Source of the DNA: Emticicia sp037153985 | GTDB taxonomy: Bacteria > Bacteroidota > Bacteroidia > Cytophagales > Spirosomataceae | Direction: 5' to 3' | Assembly: GCF_037153985.1 (NCBI RefSeq) | Contig: NZ_JBBAYI010000003.1 | Location: 372,001 to 436,000 of the forward strand | Length of the DNA stretch: 64,000 nucleotides | Shown here: piece by piece, positions 17,974 to 25,845 of the stretch | How positions within the stretch are numbered: the stretch's first letter is position 1 | Layout: each line of letters begins with the position of its first letter | Position numbers and translations under genes: made by a program | The notes under the pieces: generated by a model | What the model was told of the DNA's origin: nothing | Seen by the model: only the letters and a program-made list of their open reading frames with translations | The model's database searches: none

Positions 17974-19395
17974 ATGGATTCATTACTGAAAAATGCTTTT
18001 TCACCTGAAAACTTCCGCCAGCAAGCCCACAATCTGGTTGATATGCTGGCCGATTATTTAGTGCAGGCGCAAACCAAAGAATTAACAACGGTTATTCCCT
18101 ACAAGGACCCTAAAGAAAGCCTGACTTTCTGGCAAAAAGATTATGAAGAATCAAAAGGTGATGTAAGCAATTTTTTTCAACAGGCCATTGCACTTTCTAC
18201 TCATTTGCACCATCCCCATTATATGGGGCATCAGGTAAATCCGCCTGTACCTATTGCAGCATTGGCCGGAATGCTAACAGAAATGCTGAATAACGGCATG
18301 GCTGTTTATGAAATGGGGCTGGTATCGAACCCACTAGAAAGAATTATTTCAGAGCTACTAGCTCGAAAAATAGGATTTAGTAACGAAGCAAGTGGCCTTC
18401 TTACCTCTGGCGGAACGCTCGCTAATCTGACAGCCCTACTGGCTGCCAGAGCCGCTAAAACAGATGTCTGGGACGAAGGAAACACAGAAAAACTAGCCGT
18501 AATGGTATCGGAAGAGGCACATTACTGCATCGACCGTGCGGCTCGCATCATGGGCATGGGAAACGCAGGCATTATAAAAGTACCTGTTAATGAACAATTG
18601 CAGATACGCACCGATTTACTGGAAACCTGCTACCAGCAAGCCCGCGATGAAGGTTTACACGTAATAGCCCTAGTGGGAAGTGCCTGCTCGACCTCTACGG
18701 GTAGTTATGACGACCTTGAAGCCCTTGCCGCATTTGCCCAGAAACACAAACTGTGGTTTCATGTAGACGGCGCGCATGGGGGGGCCGTAGTTTTTTCTGA
18801 AAAGTACAGTTTTTTGGTAAAGGGCATTAATCAGGCCGATTCTGTGATAGTTGACTGGCATAAAATGCTGATGACTCCTGCACTGGCTACGTCGGTTATT
18901 TTCAGGCGTAACGACGATGCTTTCAGGACTTTCCAGCAAAAAGCTCAGTATCTATGGGCGAATCAGCATTCAAAAGACTGGTTTAACTCCGGTAAACGAA
19001 CTTTTGAATGCACCAAACTAATGATGAGCGTTAAAATATATGCTATTCTGAAAGCGCACGGCGAACAGATTTTCAGCGAAAACGTAACGTATTTATATGA
19101 TTTAGGCAAAACCTTTGCAACGCTCATCAAAACCAGGCCTAATTTTGAACTGGCTATTGAGCCTGAAAGTAACATTGTGTGTTTCAGGCTGGTAAATCGG
19201 GGTATGGCCATAAACGACCTGAATGCTCATATCAGAAAAAAACTACTGGAAGAGGGCAAATTTTATATTGTACAAACAACGCTGAAAGATAATTTATACT
19301 TGAGGGTATCGTTAATGAACCCCTTAACAACCGAAGAAGATTTAATTGCATTACTAGACGAAATAGAAAGACTTGCCACAATAATAGATTTATAA
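17974..19395 (+). CDS. PLP-dependent group II amino acid decarboxylase
   Basis: The 473-residue fold-type I PLP enzyme belongs to the glutamate/aromatic/diaminobutyrate decarboxylase family. The cofactor Lys is residue 297 in VDWHKMLMTP. Upstream is the PLP-binding Asp in HVDGAHGG and the ring-stacking His in SEEAHYCIDRAARIMG, with TSGGTLANLTALLAAR at the phosphate site. The HVDGAHGG form differs from the HVDAAYGG of most family members. The product would be an amine; which amino acid is used cannot be read. The neighbouring acetyltransferase could act on that amine, but this is a guess from gene order. Confidence 0.85.
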   Translation: MDSLLKNAFSPENFRQQAHNLVDMLADYLVQAQTKELTTVIPYKDPKESLTFWQKDYEESKGDVSNFFQQAIALSTHLHHPHYMGHQVNPPVPIAALAGMLTEMLNNGMAVYEMGLVSNPLERIISELLARKIGFSNEASGLLTSGGTLANLTALLAARAAKTDVWDEGNTEKLAVMVSEEAHYCIDRAARIMGMGNAGIIKVPVNEQLQIRTDLLETCYQQARDEGLHVIALVGSACSTSTGSYDDLEALAAFAQKHKLWFHVDGAHGGAVVFSEKYSFLVKGINQADSVIVDWHKMLMTPALATSVIFRRNDDAFRTFQQKAQYLWANQHSKDWFNSGKRTFECTKLMMSVKIYAILKAHGEQIFSENVTYLYDLGKTFATLIKTRPNFELAIEPESNIVCFRLVNRGMAINDLNAHIRKKLLEEGKFYIVQTTLKDNLYLRVSLMNPLTTEEDLIALLDEIERLATIIDL

Positions 19396-19427
19396 ATTGC
19401 CTGAAAATCTTTACCTTCGCCTTTTTT

Positions 19428-19438
19428 AAGGAGGATAA
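19428..19438 (+). promoter_or_regulatory. Strong Shine-Dalgarno sequence deciding the GTG start of trmN6
   Basis: AAGGAGG lies just upstream of the GTG at 19440. Such a full Shine-Dalgarno is unusual in this lineage and supports the GTG as the true start. Confidence 0.7.
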
Positions 19439-19439
19439 A

Positions 19440-20168
19440 GTGTCAAAATCTTTTTTTCAATTTAAACAATTTCTTATTCATCAGGATAAGTGTGCCATGA
19501 AGGTCTGCACAGATGCCTGTATTCTGGGAGCCTATGCCGATGCTGAAAATGCTCAACAAATTTTAGATATAGGCACAGGCACAGGGCTTTTATCGCTAAT
19601 GCTTGCCCAACGCACTAGTGCTCACATTGATGCTGTTGAGATTGATACCGATGCTTACAGTCAGGCTGTAAATAATATTACAAACAGCAAATTCAGTAAA
19701 CAAATTGAGGTTTATCACACATCTGTACAGACATTCAGCAGGGAGTTTAGTGCCAGCATCAAGCCTACATACGACTTAATTATATCAAATCCGCCATTCT
19801 ATCAGCAATCACTTCAATCGCCCGATGTTCAGACAAACAAGGCTTTACACGCCACTACGCTCACTTTCGAGGACCTGACAGCAGCAGTAATAACACTCTT
19901 AAATGCTAACGGCCAATTTGTTGTGTTGCTTCCACCTTTCGAGACCCAACAACTAACAGACATAGCTCAAAAAAAAGCCTTATATTTGTCAAAAAAACTT
20001 CTGATACAACACAATTCTCAAAAAACGGTATTCAGGATTATTTCAACATTTCAGAAAAACCCTGTATCGGATTATCAGGAAGATACGTTAGTGATTCATG
20101 AAACGGCGCATCAGACGTATACTGATAAATTCCAGAAACTGTTGCGAGATTATTATATTATTTTTTAG
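19440..20168 (+). CDS. trmN6: tRNA1(Val) (adenine(37)-N6)-methyltransferase
   Basis: The 242-residue SAM-dependent methyltransferase of the YfiC/TrmN6 family modifies A37 of tRNA1-Val. It shows the family N-terminus (FQFKQFLIHQDKCAMKVCTDACILGAYA), the SAM-binding motif ILDIGTGTGLLSLMLAQR, the acidic residue in VEIDTDAYSQA and the target-adenine motif SNPPFYQ. The start is GTG at 19440 behind a strong Shine-Dalgarno. The gene is 12 bp before the GT2 glycosyltransferase, so the two may be co-transcribed. Confidence 0.9.
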   Translation: MSKSFFQFKQFLIHQDKCAMKVCTDACILGAYADAENAQQILDIGTGTGLLSLMLAQRTSAHIDAVEIDTDAYSQAVNNITNSKFSKQIEVYHTSVQTFSREFSASIKPTYDLIISNPPFYQQSLQSPDVQTNKALHATTLTFEDLTAAVITLLNANGQFVVLLPPFETQQLTDIAQKKALYLSKKLLIQHNSQKTVFRIISTFQKNPVSDYQEDTLVIHETAHQTYTDKFQKLLRDYYIIF

Positions 20169-20180
20169 AACTTTGCCCTG

Positions 20181-21176
20181 ATGAACCAAGCTATTCAAAT
20201 ATCTGTCGTTATACCTTTATTTAACGAAGCCGAGTCATTGCCCGAATTGCATGAATGGATTGTAAGGGTAATGAAAGAGAATCATTTCAGTTATGAAATT
20301 CTTTTTGTTGATGATGGCAGCACCGACACCTCTTGGGAGGTTATTCAGACACTTGCCAGCCAGAATCCTTATGTAAGGGGGTTCAAGTTTGTGCGTAACT
20401 ATGGTAAAACCGCCGCCTTGCAAACGGCTTTTACACAAGCCCGAGGAAATGTGGTTATTACGATGGATGCCGACTTGCAAGACAGCCCCGATGAAATACC
20501 GGAATTATACCGCATGATAACCGAAGATAATTACGATTTGGTATCGGGCTGGAAGAAAAAACGTTATGACCCTATTACCAAAACGCTTCCTACAAAACTT
20601 TTCAACGCTGTTTCCAGATGGGTTTCGGGGGTTTATCTGCATGATTTTAATTGCGGCTTAAAGGCCTATAAATCAAGAGTGATAAAGAACATCACTATTT
20701 ATGGCGAAATGCACCGGAATATTCCTATCATAGCCAAATGGAATGGCTTCAAGAAAATAGGTGAGAAAGTAGTACAACATCAGGCCCGAAAATACGGTTC
20801 TACCAAATTTGGTATAGAACGCTTTATATTTGGTTTTCTTGATTTACTGACCGTTGCCTTTGTTAATAAATTCGGACGCCGCCCTATGCATTTCTTTGGC
20901 ACAATGGGAGTGCTTTCGTTTATGATTGGTAGCATTATGGCAATCTATCTGATTTTTGAGAAACTCTATAATATCAGTCAGGGTTTACGCTACCGCAACG
21001 TGACCGACAACCCCTTGTTCTTTCTGGCTTTAGTTGCCATTATTATTGGTTCGCAGTTATTTCTGGCGGGCTTTATTGGCGAATTATTTGTAAAACAGAC
21101 TTTCAAAAAAGACGAATACCTTATCGAACAAATCGTAGGCACAGAGCCCTCATCATCAAACCAACAAACAATATGA
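20181..21176 (+). CDS. GT2 glycosyltransferase, DPM1/GtrB-like, membrane-anchored
   Basis: The 331-residue protein has a GT-A catalytic domain (residues 1-235) with nucleotide motif FVDDGSTDTSW and metal motif MDADLQDSPDE. The QxxxRxxG-type segment around HNFNCGLKAYK and the later HQARKYGSTKFG follow. The C-terminus has two membrane segments (about residues 240-265 and 275-305). This layout is that of dolichol/undecaprenyl-phosphate sugar transferases (DPM1, GtrB, ArnC type). The donor and lipid acceptor are inferred. It overlaps the M28 peptidase gene by ATGA. Confidence 0.9.
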   Translation: MNQAIQISVVIPLFNEAESLPELHEWIVRVMKENHFSYEILFVDDGSTDTSWEVIQTLASQNPYVRGFKFVRNYGKTAALQTAFTQARGNVVITMDADLQDSPDEIPELYRMITEDNYDLVSGWKKKRYDPITKTLPTKLFNAVSRWVSGVYLHDFNCGLKAYKSRVIKNITIYGEMHRNIPIIAKWNGFKKIGEKVVQHQARKYGSTKFGIERFIFGFLDLLTVAFVNKFGRRPMHFFGTMGVLSFMIGSIMAIYLIFEKLYNISQGLRYRNVTDNPLFFLALVAIIIGSQLFLAGFIGELFVKQTFKKDEYLIEQIVGTEPSSSNQQTI

Positions 21177-22471
21177 AACTAACCAGATTCGCCCTCCTAC
21201 TTTTTTTTATCAGCCAAGCCACTTTCGCTCAGAAAATTAATAAACTTATTAAGGAAAGCGAAGTTAACCGGATTATCAGTACGCTGGCTTCCGACGACAT
21301 GATGGGTCGGGATTCAAGACAGCCACAACAAATTGAAAAAGCTACGGCTTTTATTGCCAACGAATTTACCAAAATCGGGTTAAAGCCCTTAAAAGGGCTG
21401 AATGGTTTCAGACAGGAATTTCCGGTTACAAAAATTGAAGGCTTTGAGAAAGCCGAGATAATTATTAACGGACAGGTAATTCCGAAAGATAAGTTTGTTT
21501 TGATGTCAGATAACGAAGAAATAAACTGGTCTTCAAACATTCCTGTGGTAATAGTAGGCAAAGACGATAATTTCTCGCCTAATCAATACATGAAAGATTC
21601 TACCAATAAAATTATTGCGGTAGACATGGCCCATGCCTCCAAATTTGCAGGTATTCAGCGTTTTTTCAATAGAACAAGAATCCTGACGAGTTCGTCGAAC
21701 AAGATGGCAGGTAATATTTTATTTGTATTGGGCATTAATTCAGTTGACAGCTACGCTATTAAAATTAAACAAAGAAAAGAGGCTTTCAAGATGGCTAACG
21801 TTGCGGGTATGATTCCGGGTAAAAGTAAAGCCGACGAAATAGTCGTATTTTCGGGGCATTATGACCACCTCGGTTTTCAGAAGCCTGTTGAAGGAGATTC
21901 CATTGCCAACGGTGCTGACGACGACGCTTCAGGTACAACAGCCATGATTGCACTGGCTAGTTACTTTAAAAAACTGAAAAACAACGAACGCACCTTGATT
22001 TTTGTGGCCTTTACTGCCGAAGAAATCGGGGGCTTTGGTTCAAGATATTTTTCTCAACAGCTGGATGCCGACAAGGTAGTGGCTATGTTTAACATAGAAA
22101 TGATTGGCAAAGCCTCAAAATGGGGCATTAATTCAGCTTTCATTACAGGCTTTGAACGCTCTGATTTCGGCCAAATACTGCAAAAAAATCTACAAGGAAC
22201 AGCGTTCACGTTTCATCCTGACCCGTATCCGCAACAGAATCTTTTCTACCGCTCCGACAACGCCACACTGGCGCGCCTAGGTGTACCGGCACATACAATT
22301 TCTACCGACCAGATTGATTCTGACAAGCTATACCACTCGGTAAACGATGAAGTAGAATCATTAGATATGCAGAACATTGTAGCTACCATCAGGGCTATTG
22401 CGTTAAGTTCGCGCACCATTGTAGCTGGCACAGATACACCTACAAGGATAGATAAAAGCACAGTAAAATAA
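21173..22471 (+). CDS. Secreted M28-family zinc peptidase
   Basis: The 432-residue protein has a signal peptide (residues 1-19, cleavage after TFAQ). The two-zinc site of family M28 is visible in order: HYDHLG (His), ADDDASGT (bridging Asp), FTAEEIGGFGSRYF (catalytic Glu and zinc Glu), FNIEMIGK (Asp equivalent replaced by Glu) and the late His in KLYHSVNDE. It should act as an aminopeptidase in the periplasm or outside the cell. The M28 acidic ligand in the MDMVG-type motif is here EMIG, which family members sometimes carry. It overlaps the glycosyltransferase gene by 4 bp and ends at the hairpin at 22478. Confidence 0.9.
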   Translation: MKLTRFALLLFFISQATFAQKINKLIKESEVNRIISTLASDDMMGRDSRQPQQIEKATAFIANEFTKIGLKPLKGLNGFRQEFPVTKIEGFEKAEIIINGQVIPKDKFVLMSDNEEINWSSNIPVVIVGKDDNFSPNQYMKDSTNKIIAVDMAHASKFAGIQRFFNRTRILTSSSNKMAGNILFVLGINSVDSYAIKIKQRKEAFKMANVAGMIPGKSKADEIVVFSGHYDHLGFQKPVEGDSIANGADDDASGTTAMIALASYFKKLKNNERTLIFVAFTAEEIGGFGSRYFSQQLDADKVVAMFNIEMIGKASKWGINSAFITGFERSDFGQILQKNLQGTAFTFHPDPYPQQNLFYRSDNATLARLGVPAHTISTDQIDSDKLYHSVNDEVESLDMQNIVATIRAIALSSRTIVAGTDTPTRIDKSTVK

Positions 22472-22477
22472 GCTATA

Positions 22478-22506
22478 AAAGCCTGTGCTAACCCACAGGC
22501 TTTTTA
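22478..22506 (+). terminator. Intrinsic terminator after the M28 peptidase gene
   Basis: A 10-bp perfect stem (AAAGCCTGTG and its complement) with a 6-nt loop and a run of five T residues. Confidence 0.85.
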
Positions 22507-22615
22507 ATACTTAATCTGACAAACCAACACAATATTTGCCGTAAACTTTCGTATGATAAGTGTCAATAAGCCCTGTTTGTGAGTATAAAAATCTCTACTC
22601 AAAATCGGTTTAGCT

Positions 22616-22647
22616 TTTGCATCAGTTCGTAAAAATGCTTACGTTTG
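22616..22647 (+). promoter_or_regulatory. Promoter of the class A PBP gene
   Basis: This is a full Bacteroidota-type promoter: TTTG at 22616-22619, a 20-bp spacer and TACGTTTG at 22640-22647. The ATG follows 28 bp later. Confidence 0.7.
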
Positions 22648-22675
22648 CTTTAATATAACCCGTTTCTCATCCAAA

Positions 22676-25006
22676 ATGAAGTTTTCGTTTCCAGAATTAG
22701 CCGCAGGTAGATATAAGAAAATCATTTCAAACATTTGGAAATTTACAGCATACAGTACGCTTCTGGTAGTAGTGTATCTGTTAGCCGTAAGTTTTAATCT
22801 ATTCTGGTTGTTTGGTAAAATGCCAAGCCCCGAAGAAATTGAAAATCCTAAAAGCGATGTAGCTTCGGAGATTATCTCTGCCGACGGAAAAGTAATTGGC
22901 AAGTTTCTTTACGAAAACCGTAGCCCCATTGATTTCAGCGAACTTTCTCCGAATATCATTAACGCGCTTGTAGCTACCGAAGATGTCCGTTTTACAGTTC
23001 ACTCAGGAATTGATGCCCGCAGTACCTTGCGTGTAATAACTGGCCTTTTTTCGGGTCAGAGAAAAGGAGGTGGTAGTACCATTTCGCAGCAGTTAGCCAA
23101 GAATCTATTTAAAATGCGGGAATCTGACTATTATCAAGGCCCATTATATAATATACCGGGTATCAAGCAGATTATTATAAAAACCAAAGAATGGATAACA
23201 GCTATTAAACTGGAACGCAGGTATACCAAGCAGGAAATCATGGAAAAATACCTGAATACCATCGAGTTCAGTAGTGGTGCATTCGGTATAAGGTCTGCAA
23301 CGAAAACCTATTTTAAAAAAGAACCAAGCGAAGTAACGTTGGAAGAAGCCGCCGTGTTGGTAGGCATGATTCAGAATCCCTCACGTTTTAATCCGAAATT
23401 TCATCCTGAAGCTGCCAAAAACCGTCGTAACATTGTTTTCGACCAGATGGTAAAATATGATAAGCTGTCGCCGGCTAGTGCAGAAGCACTAAAAAAAGCT
23501 CCGATTACCCTAAATTATCAGCCTGAAAGCCATAATACGGGTCTGGCCCCCTATTTCAGAGAGTTTCTGAAAGGGTGGCTGAAAGAACAAATTGTGAAGG
23601 AAGGATATGAACCCGACGATATTTATACAAAAGGGTTTAAAATATATACTACTATCGATTCCCGAATGCAATTCTATGCAGAAGAAGCATTGAAGGAGAA
23701 CATGAAAGACCAGCAAAAGAAATTTAACGAACACTGGAAAGGTCGCAACCCGTGGGTACTGGAGTCTAAAGACCGTGAAGGTGTTTATAAAGAAATTCCG
23801 AATTTTATTGAAAATATTGCCAAAACTACGCCACGTTTCAAAGAATTGAAAGAAGCGTATGACGGAGACCTTGACAAGGTTTGGAAGGAAATGAACAAGC
23901 CGGGTAAAATGCGTGTATTTACGTGGAGCGGCGAAAGAGACACGGTGATGTCATCAATGGACTCAATCAGGTATTATAAACGTTTTCTGCATTCGAGTTT
24001 TCTTGCTATGGACCCCCGCAACGGGCAAATTAAAGCATGGGTAGGTGGTATTAATTACAAATACTTTAAATATGACCACGTAAAACAAGGCAAACGCCAA
24101 CCGGGGTCTACGTTCAAACCATTTGTGTATGTGACAGCCATTGATAACGGTTTCTCGACTTGCGAACACGTTGTAGACCAACCTATTACTATTTCTGTTC
24201 CGGGTGGAAGCTGGACTCCTAAAAACTCAGACGGAGTGTATTCATATAAATCTCTGACGCTGCGTCAGGCTTTAGGGCAGTCGGTTAACACCGTGAGTGC
24301 CTTTCTGATTAATCAGTTCAAAGCAGGCAATGTAATTAACTATGCACACAAACTGGGTATCAGAAGTGAGCTCGACGAAGTGCCAGCACTATGCTTAGGT
24401 ATCAGTAACGTTTCTTTGTATGAACTCATGGCAGGGTACTGCGTATTTGCCAATTCTGGTAAATATACCGAGCCTATTTTCGTAACACGTATTGAAGATA
24501 AAAACGGAGAGCTAATCAAGGAATATTATTCAGATAGCAAAGAGGTAATCAGTCAGGAAACAGCCTATAAGATGATTCACCTGATGCGTGGTGCTACCCT
24601 ACCCGGCGGAACTGCCTTTGGTGGCCTATCAAGATATGGCGTTTTAGACGGCAACGAAATAGCCGCCAAAACGGGTACAACTTCAAATTATTCAGACGGC
24701 TGGTTTATGGGTATTACCCCTACGCTGGTGGCCGGTGGCTGGACCGGTGGCGACGACCCCACCATTCACTTCCGAAGTATTGCCTTAGGGCAAGGAGCAA
24801 GGGTATCGCTACCTACTTGGGGGCTGTTCTTCCAGAAAGTTTATGGCGATAAAACAATAGAATATAAGAAAGGGTCTTTTCTGAAACCATCTACGGTTTC
24901 TGTATCAGGAGACTGTGTATTTGCGGCCGGAGAAGGGTATCATATTGATTCACTCCAGAAATATACTCCTCCAACTGCAAAACCTGCCGATGACGACCAG
25001 TTGTAG
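22676..25006 (+). CDS. Class A penicillin-binding protein (bifunctional peptidoglycan synthase)
   Basis: The 776-residue protein polymerises and cross-links peptidoglycan. One membrane anchor (about residues 22-44) is followed by a GT51 transglycosylase domain (catalytic Glu near residue 101 in ATEDVRF, then GGGSTISQQLAKNLF). The transpeptidase domain has the SxxK Ser478/Lys481 in PGSTFKPF, the SxN motif in GQSVNTVS and KTGT at Lys665. The architecture is that of PBP1A/MrcA. Between the two catalytic domains is a charged ~130-residue linker rich in Lys/Glu/Trp. It has its own promoter and stands alone. Confidence 0.95.
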   Translation: MKFSFPELAAGRYKKIISNIWKFTAYSTLLVVVYLLAVSFNLFWLFGKMPSPEEIENPKSDVASEIISADGKVIGKFLYENRSPIDFSELSPNIINALVATEDVRFTVHSGIDARSTLRVITGLFSGQRKGGGSTISQQLAKNLFKMRESDYYQGPLYNIPGIKQIIIKTKEWITAIKLERRYTKQEIMEKYLNTIEFSSGAFGIRSATKTYFKKEPSEVTLEEAAVLVGMIQNPSRFNPKFHPEAAKNRRNIVFDQMVKYDKLSPASAEALKKAPITLNYQPESHNTGLAPYFREFLKGWLKEQIVKEGYEPDDIYTKGFKIYTTIDSRMQFYAEEALKENMKDQQKKFNEHWKGRNPWVLESKDREGVYKEIPNFIENIAKTTPRFKELKEAYDGDLDKVWKEMNKPGKMRVFTWSGERDTVMSSMDSIRYYKRFLHSSFLAMDPRNGQIKAWVGGINYKYFKYDHVKQGKRQPGSTFKPFVYVTAIDNGFSTCEHVVDQPITISVPGGSWTPKNSDGVYSYKSLTLRQALGQSVNTVSAFLINQFKAGNVINYAHKLGIRSELDEVPALCLGISNVSLYELMAGYCVFANSGKYTEPIFVTRIEDKNGELIKEYYSDSKEVISQETAYKMIHLMRGATLPGGTAFGGLSRYGVLDGNEIAAKTGTTSNYSDGWFMGITPTLVAGGWTGGDDPTIHFRSIALGQGARVSLPTWGLFFQKVYGDKTIEYKKGSFLKPSTVSVSGDCVFAAGEGYHIDSLQKYTPPTAKPADDDQL

Positions 25007-25011
25007 ATGCC

Positions 25012-25212
25012 TTACGCAGCCATAGGAGCCAAATCCAGTTCTTCTTCAGTGGTATCTTCTGTTGATTCCACCAGCATATAAACTGTTTTTGGTTCTTTTG
25101 GCACTTTACTGGCTACAAACTCATTCCAGTTTGAAATGACTACACTAATGCCGCAAAGCAAACTCAGAATGATATACGGCACCTGAACAAGTATAAAAAA
25201 GAAGTGTGACAT
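25012..25212 (-). CDS. Small single-pass membrane protein, unknown
   Basis: This 66-residue protein has one hydrophobic segment (residues 3-26) and a soluble acidic tail (VESTEDTTEEELDLAPMAA). Its gene is convergent with the PBP gene, with five bases between the stops. I do not recognise a family. The clear membrane segment plus charged tail make it a plausible real gene; the small size and lack of known relatives keep confidence moderate. Confidence 0.5.
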   Translation of the reverse strand: MSHFFFILVQVPYIILSLLCGISVVISNWNEFVASKVPKEPKTVYMLVESTEDTTEEELDLAPMAA

Positions 25213-25845
25213 AGTATTTTTAGTTTCATGGATTTATGTCATAATACTAAAAATCTATGCCACTTCAACTTCATAAAAATGGCTTCAAGCTATGTGGATT
25301 TATTTCCTCATACCAGAAACAAGCATTCTTCACCAAAGGAGTATTTATCTCATCTGCACTATTAACGAGCTTCCTATTACAAGAGTCTTAACAATTGCTT
25401 AATACCTGATTAACATTAAAAGAATACTATCAGGCTATTTTTGTGGCATGAAAATTAATAAAATCAGGGACTTACAAAGTCAGGTGCAGCGTATTTCATC
25501 AACTTACAGTGCTTATCTTCTAATTGTCAACTATTCAGGTTTTTGGCTCAATTTTTCAAAAAATTTAAAACGTTTGCAGAACGATTTAAAACGTTTGCAT
25601 AAAGAAACTTAAAAATAATAATATTTTTTATTGTTATAATGCAACAAATTTGAGAAAATTTAAAATAACACCAGTAGTCTGACGATTCATAGACCAACCC
25701 GCCAAGTATTATTCGTATACCTAAGCAGGGATAATCTGACGGTTACTTCTATTGCCTTAATTTTATGCACTTATATTAAATAGAATAACTCACCCTTTGT
25801 AAATACCTTGTTAAAACATCAAATTGTTTAATAAATCATCTAATT
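25213..25845. other. Long regulatory gap upstream of the SusC gene
   Basis: This 633-bp AT-rich region lies between the small membrane protein and the SusC-like gene. It contains the two tandem AAACGTTT repeats (25563-25599) and a TATTTTTG box at 25436-25443. No RNA gene or convincing coding sequence was seen. It probably holds the control region of the susCD pair. Confidence 0.6.
25563..25599 (+). repeat. Two 16-bp direct repeats with AAACGTTT cores, 21 bp apart
   Basis: ATTTAAAACGTTTGCA occurs identically at 25563-25578 and 25584-25599. Each copy contains the palindrome AAACGTTT. The 21-bp period puts both on the same face of the helix. The core resembles LacI/PurR-family operators. Confidence 0.75.

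Noticed and set aside
25448..25612. A 54-codon open reading frame upstream of susC with a TATTTTTG box just before it
   Set aside because: It spans the tandem AAACGTTT repeats, leaves almost no leader after the box and encodes no recognisable protein. The repeats are better explained as operators.
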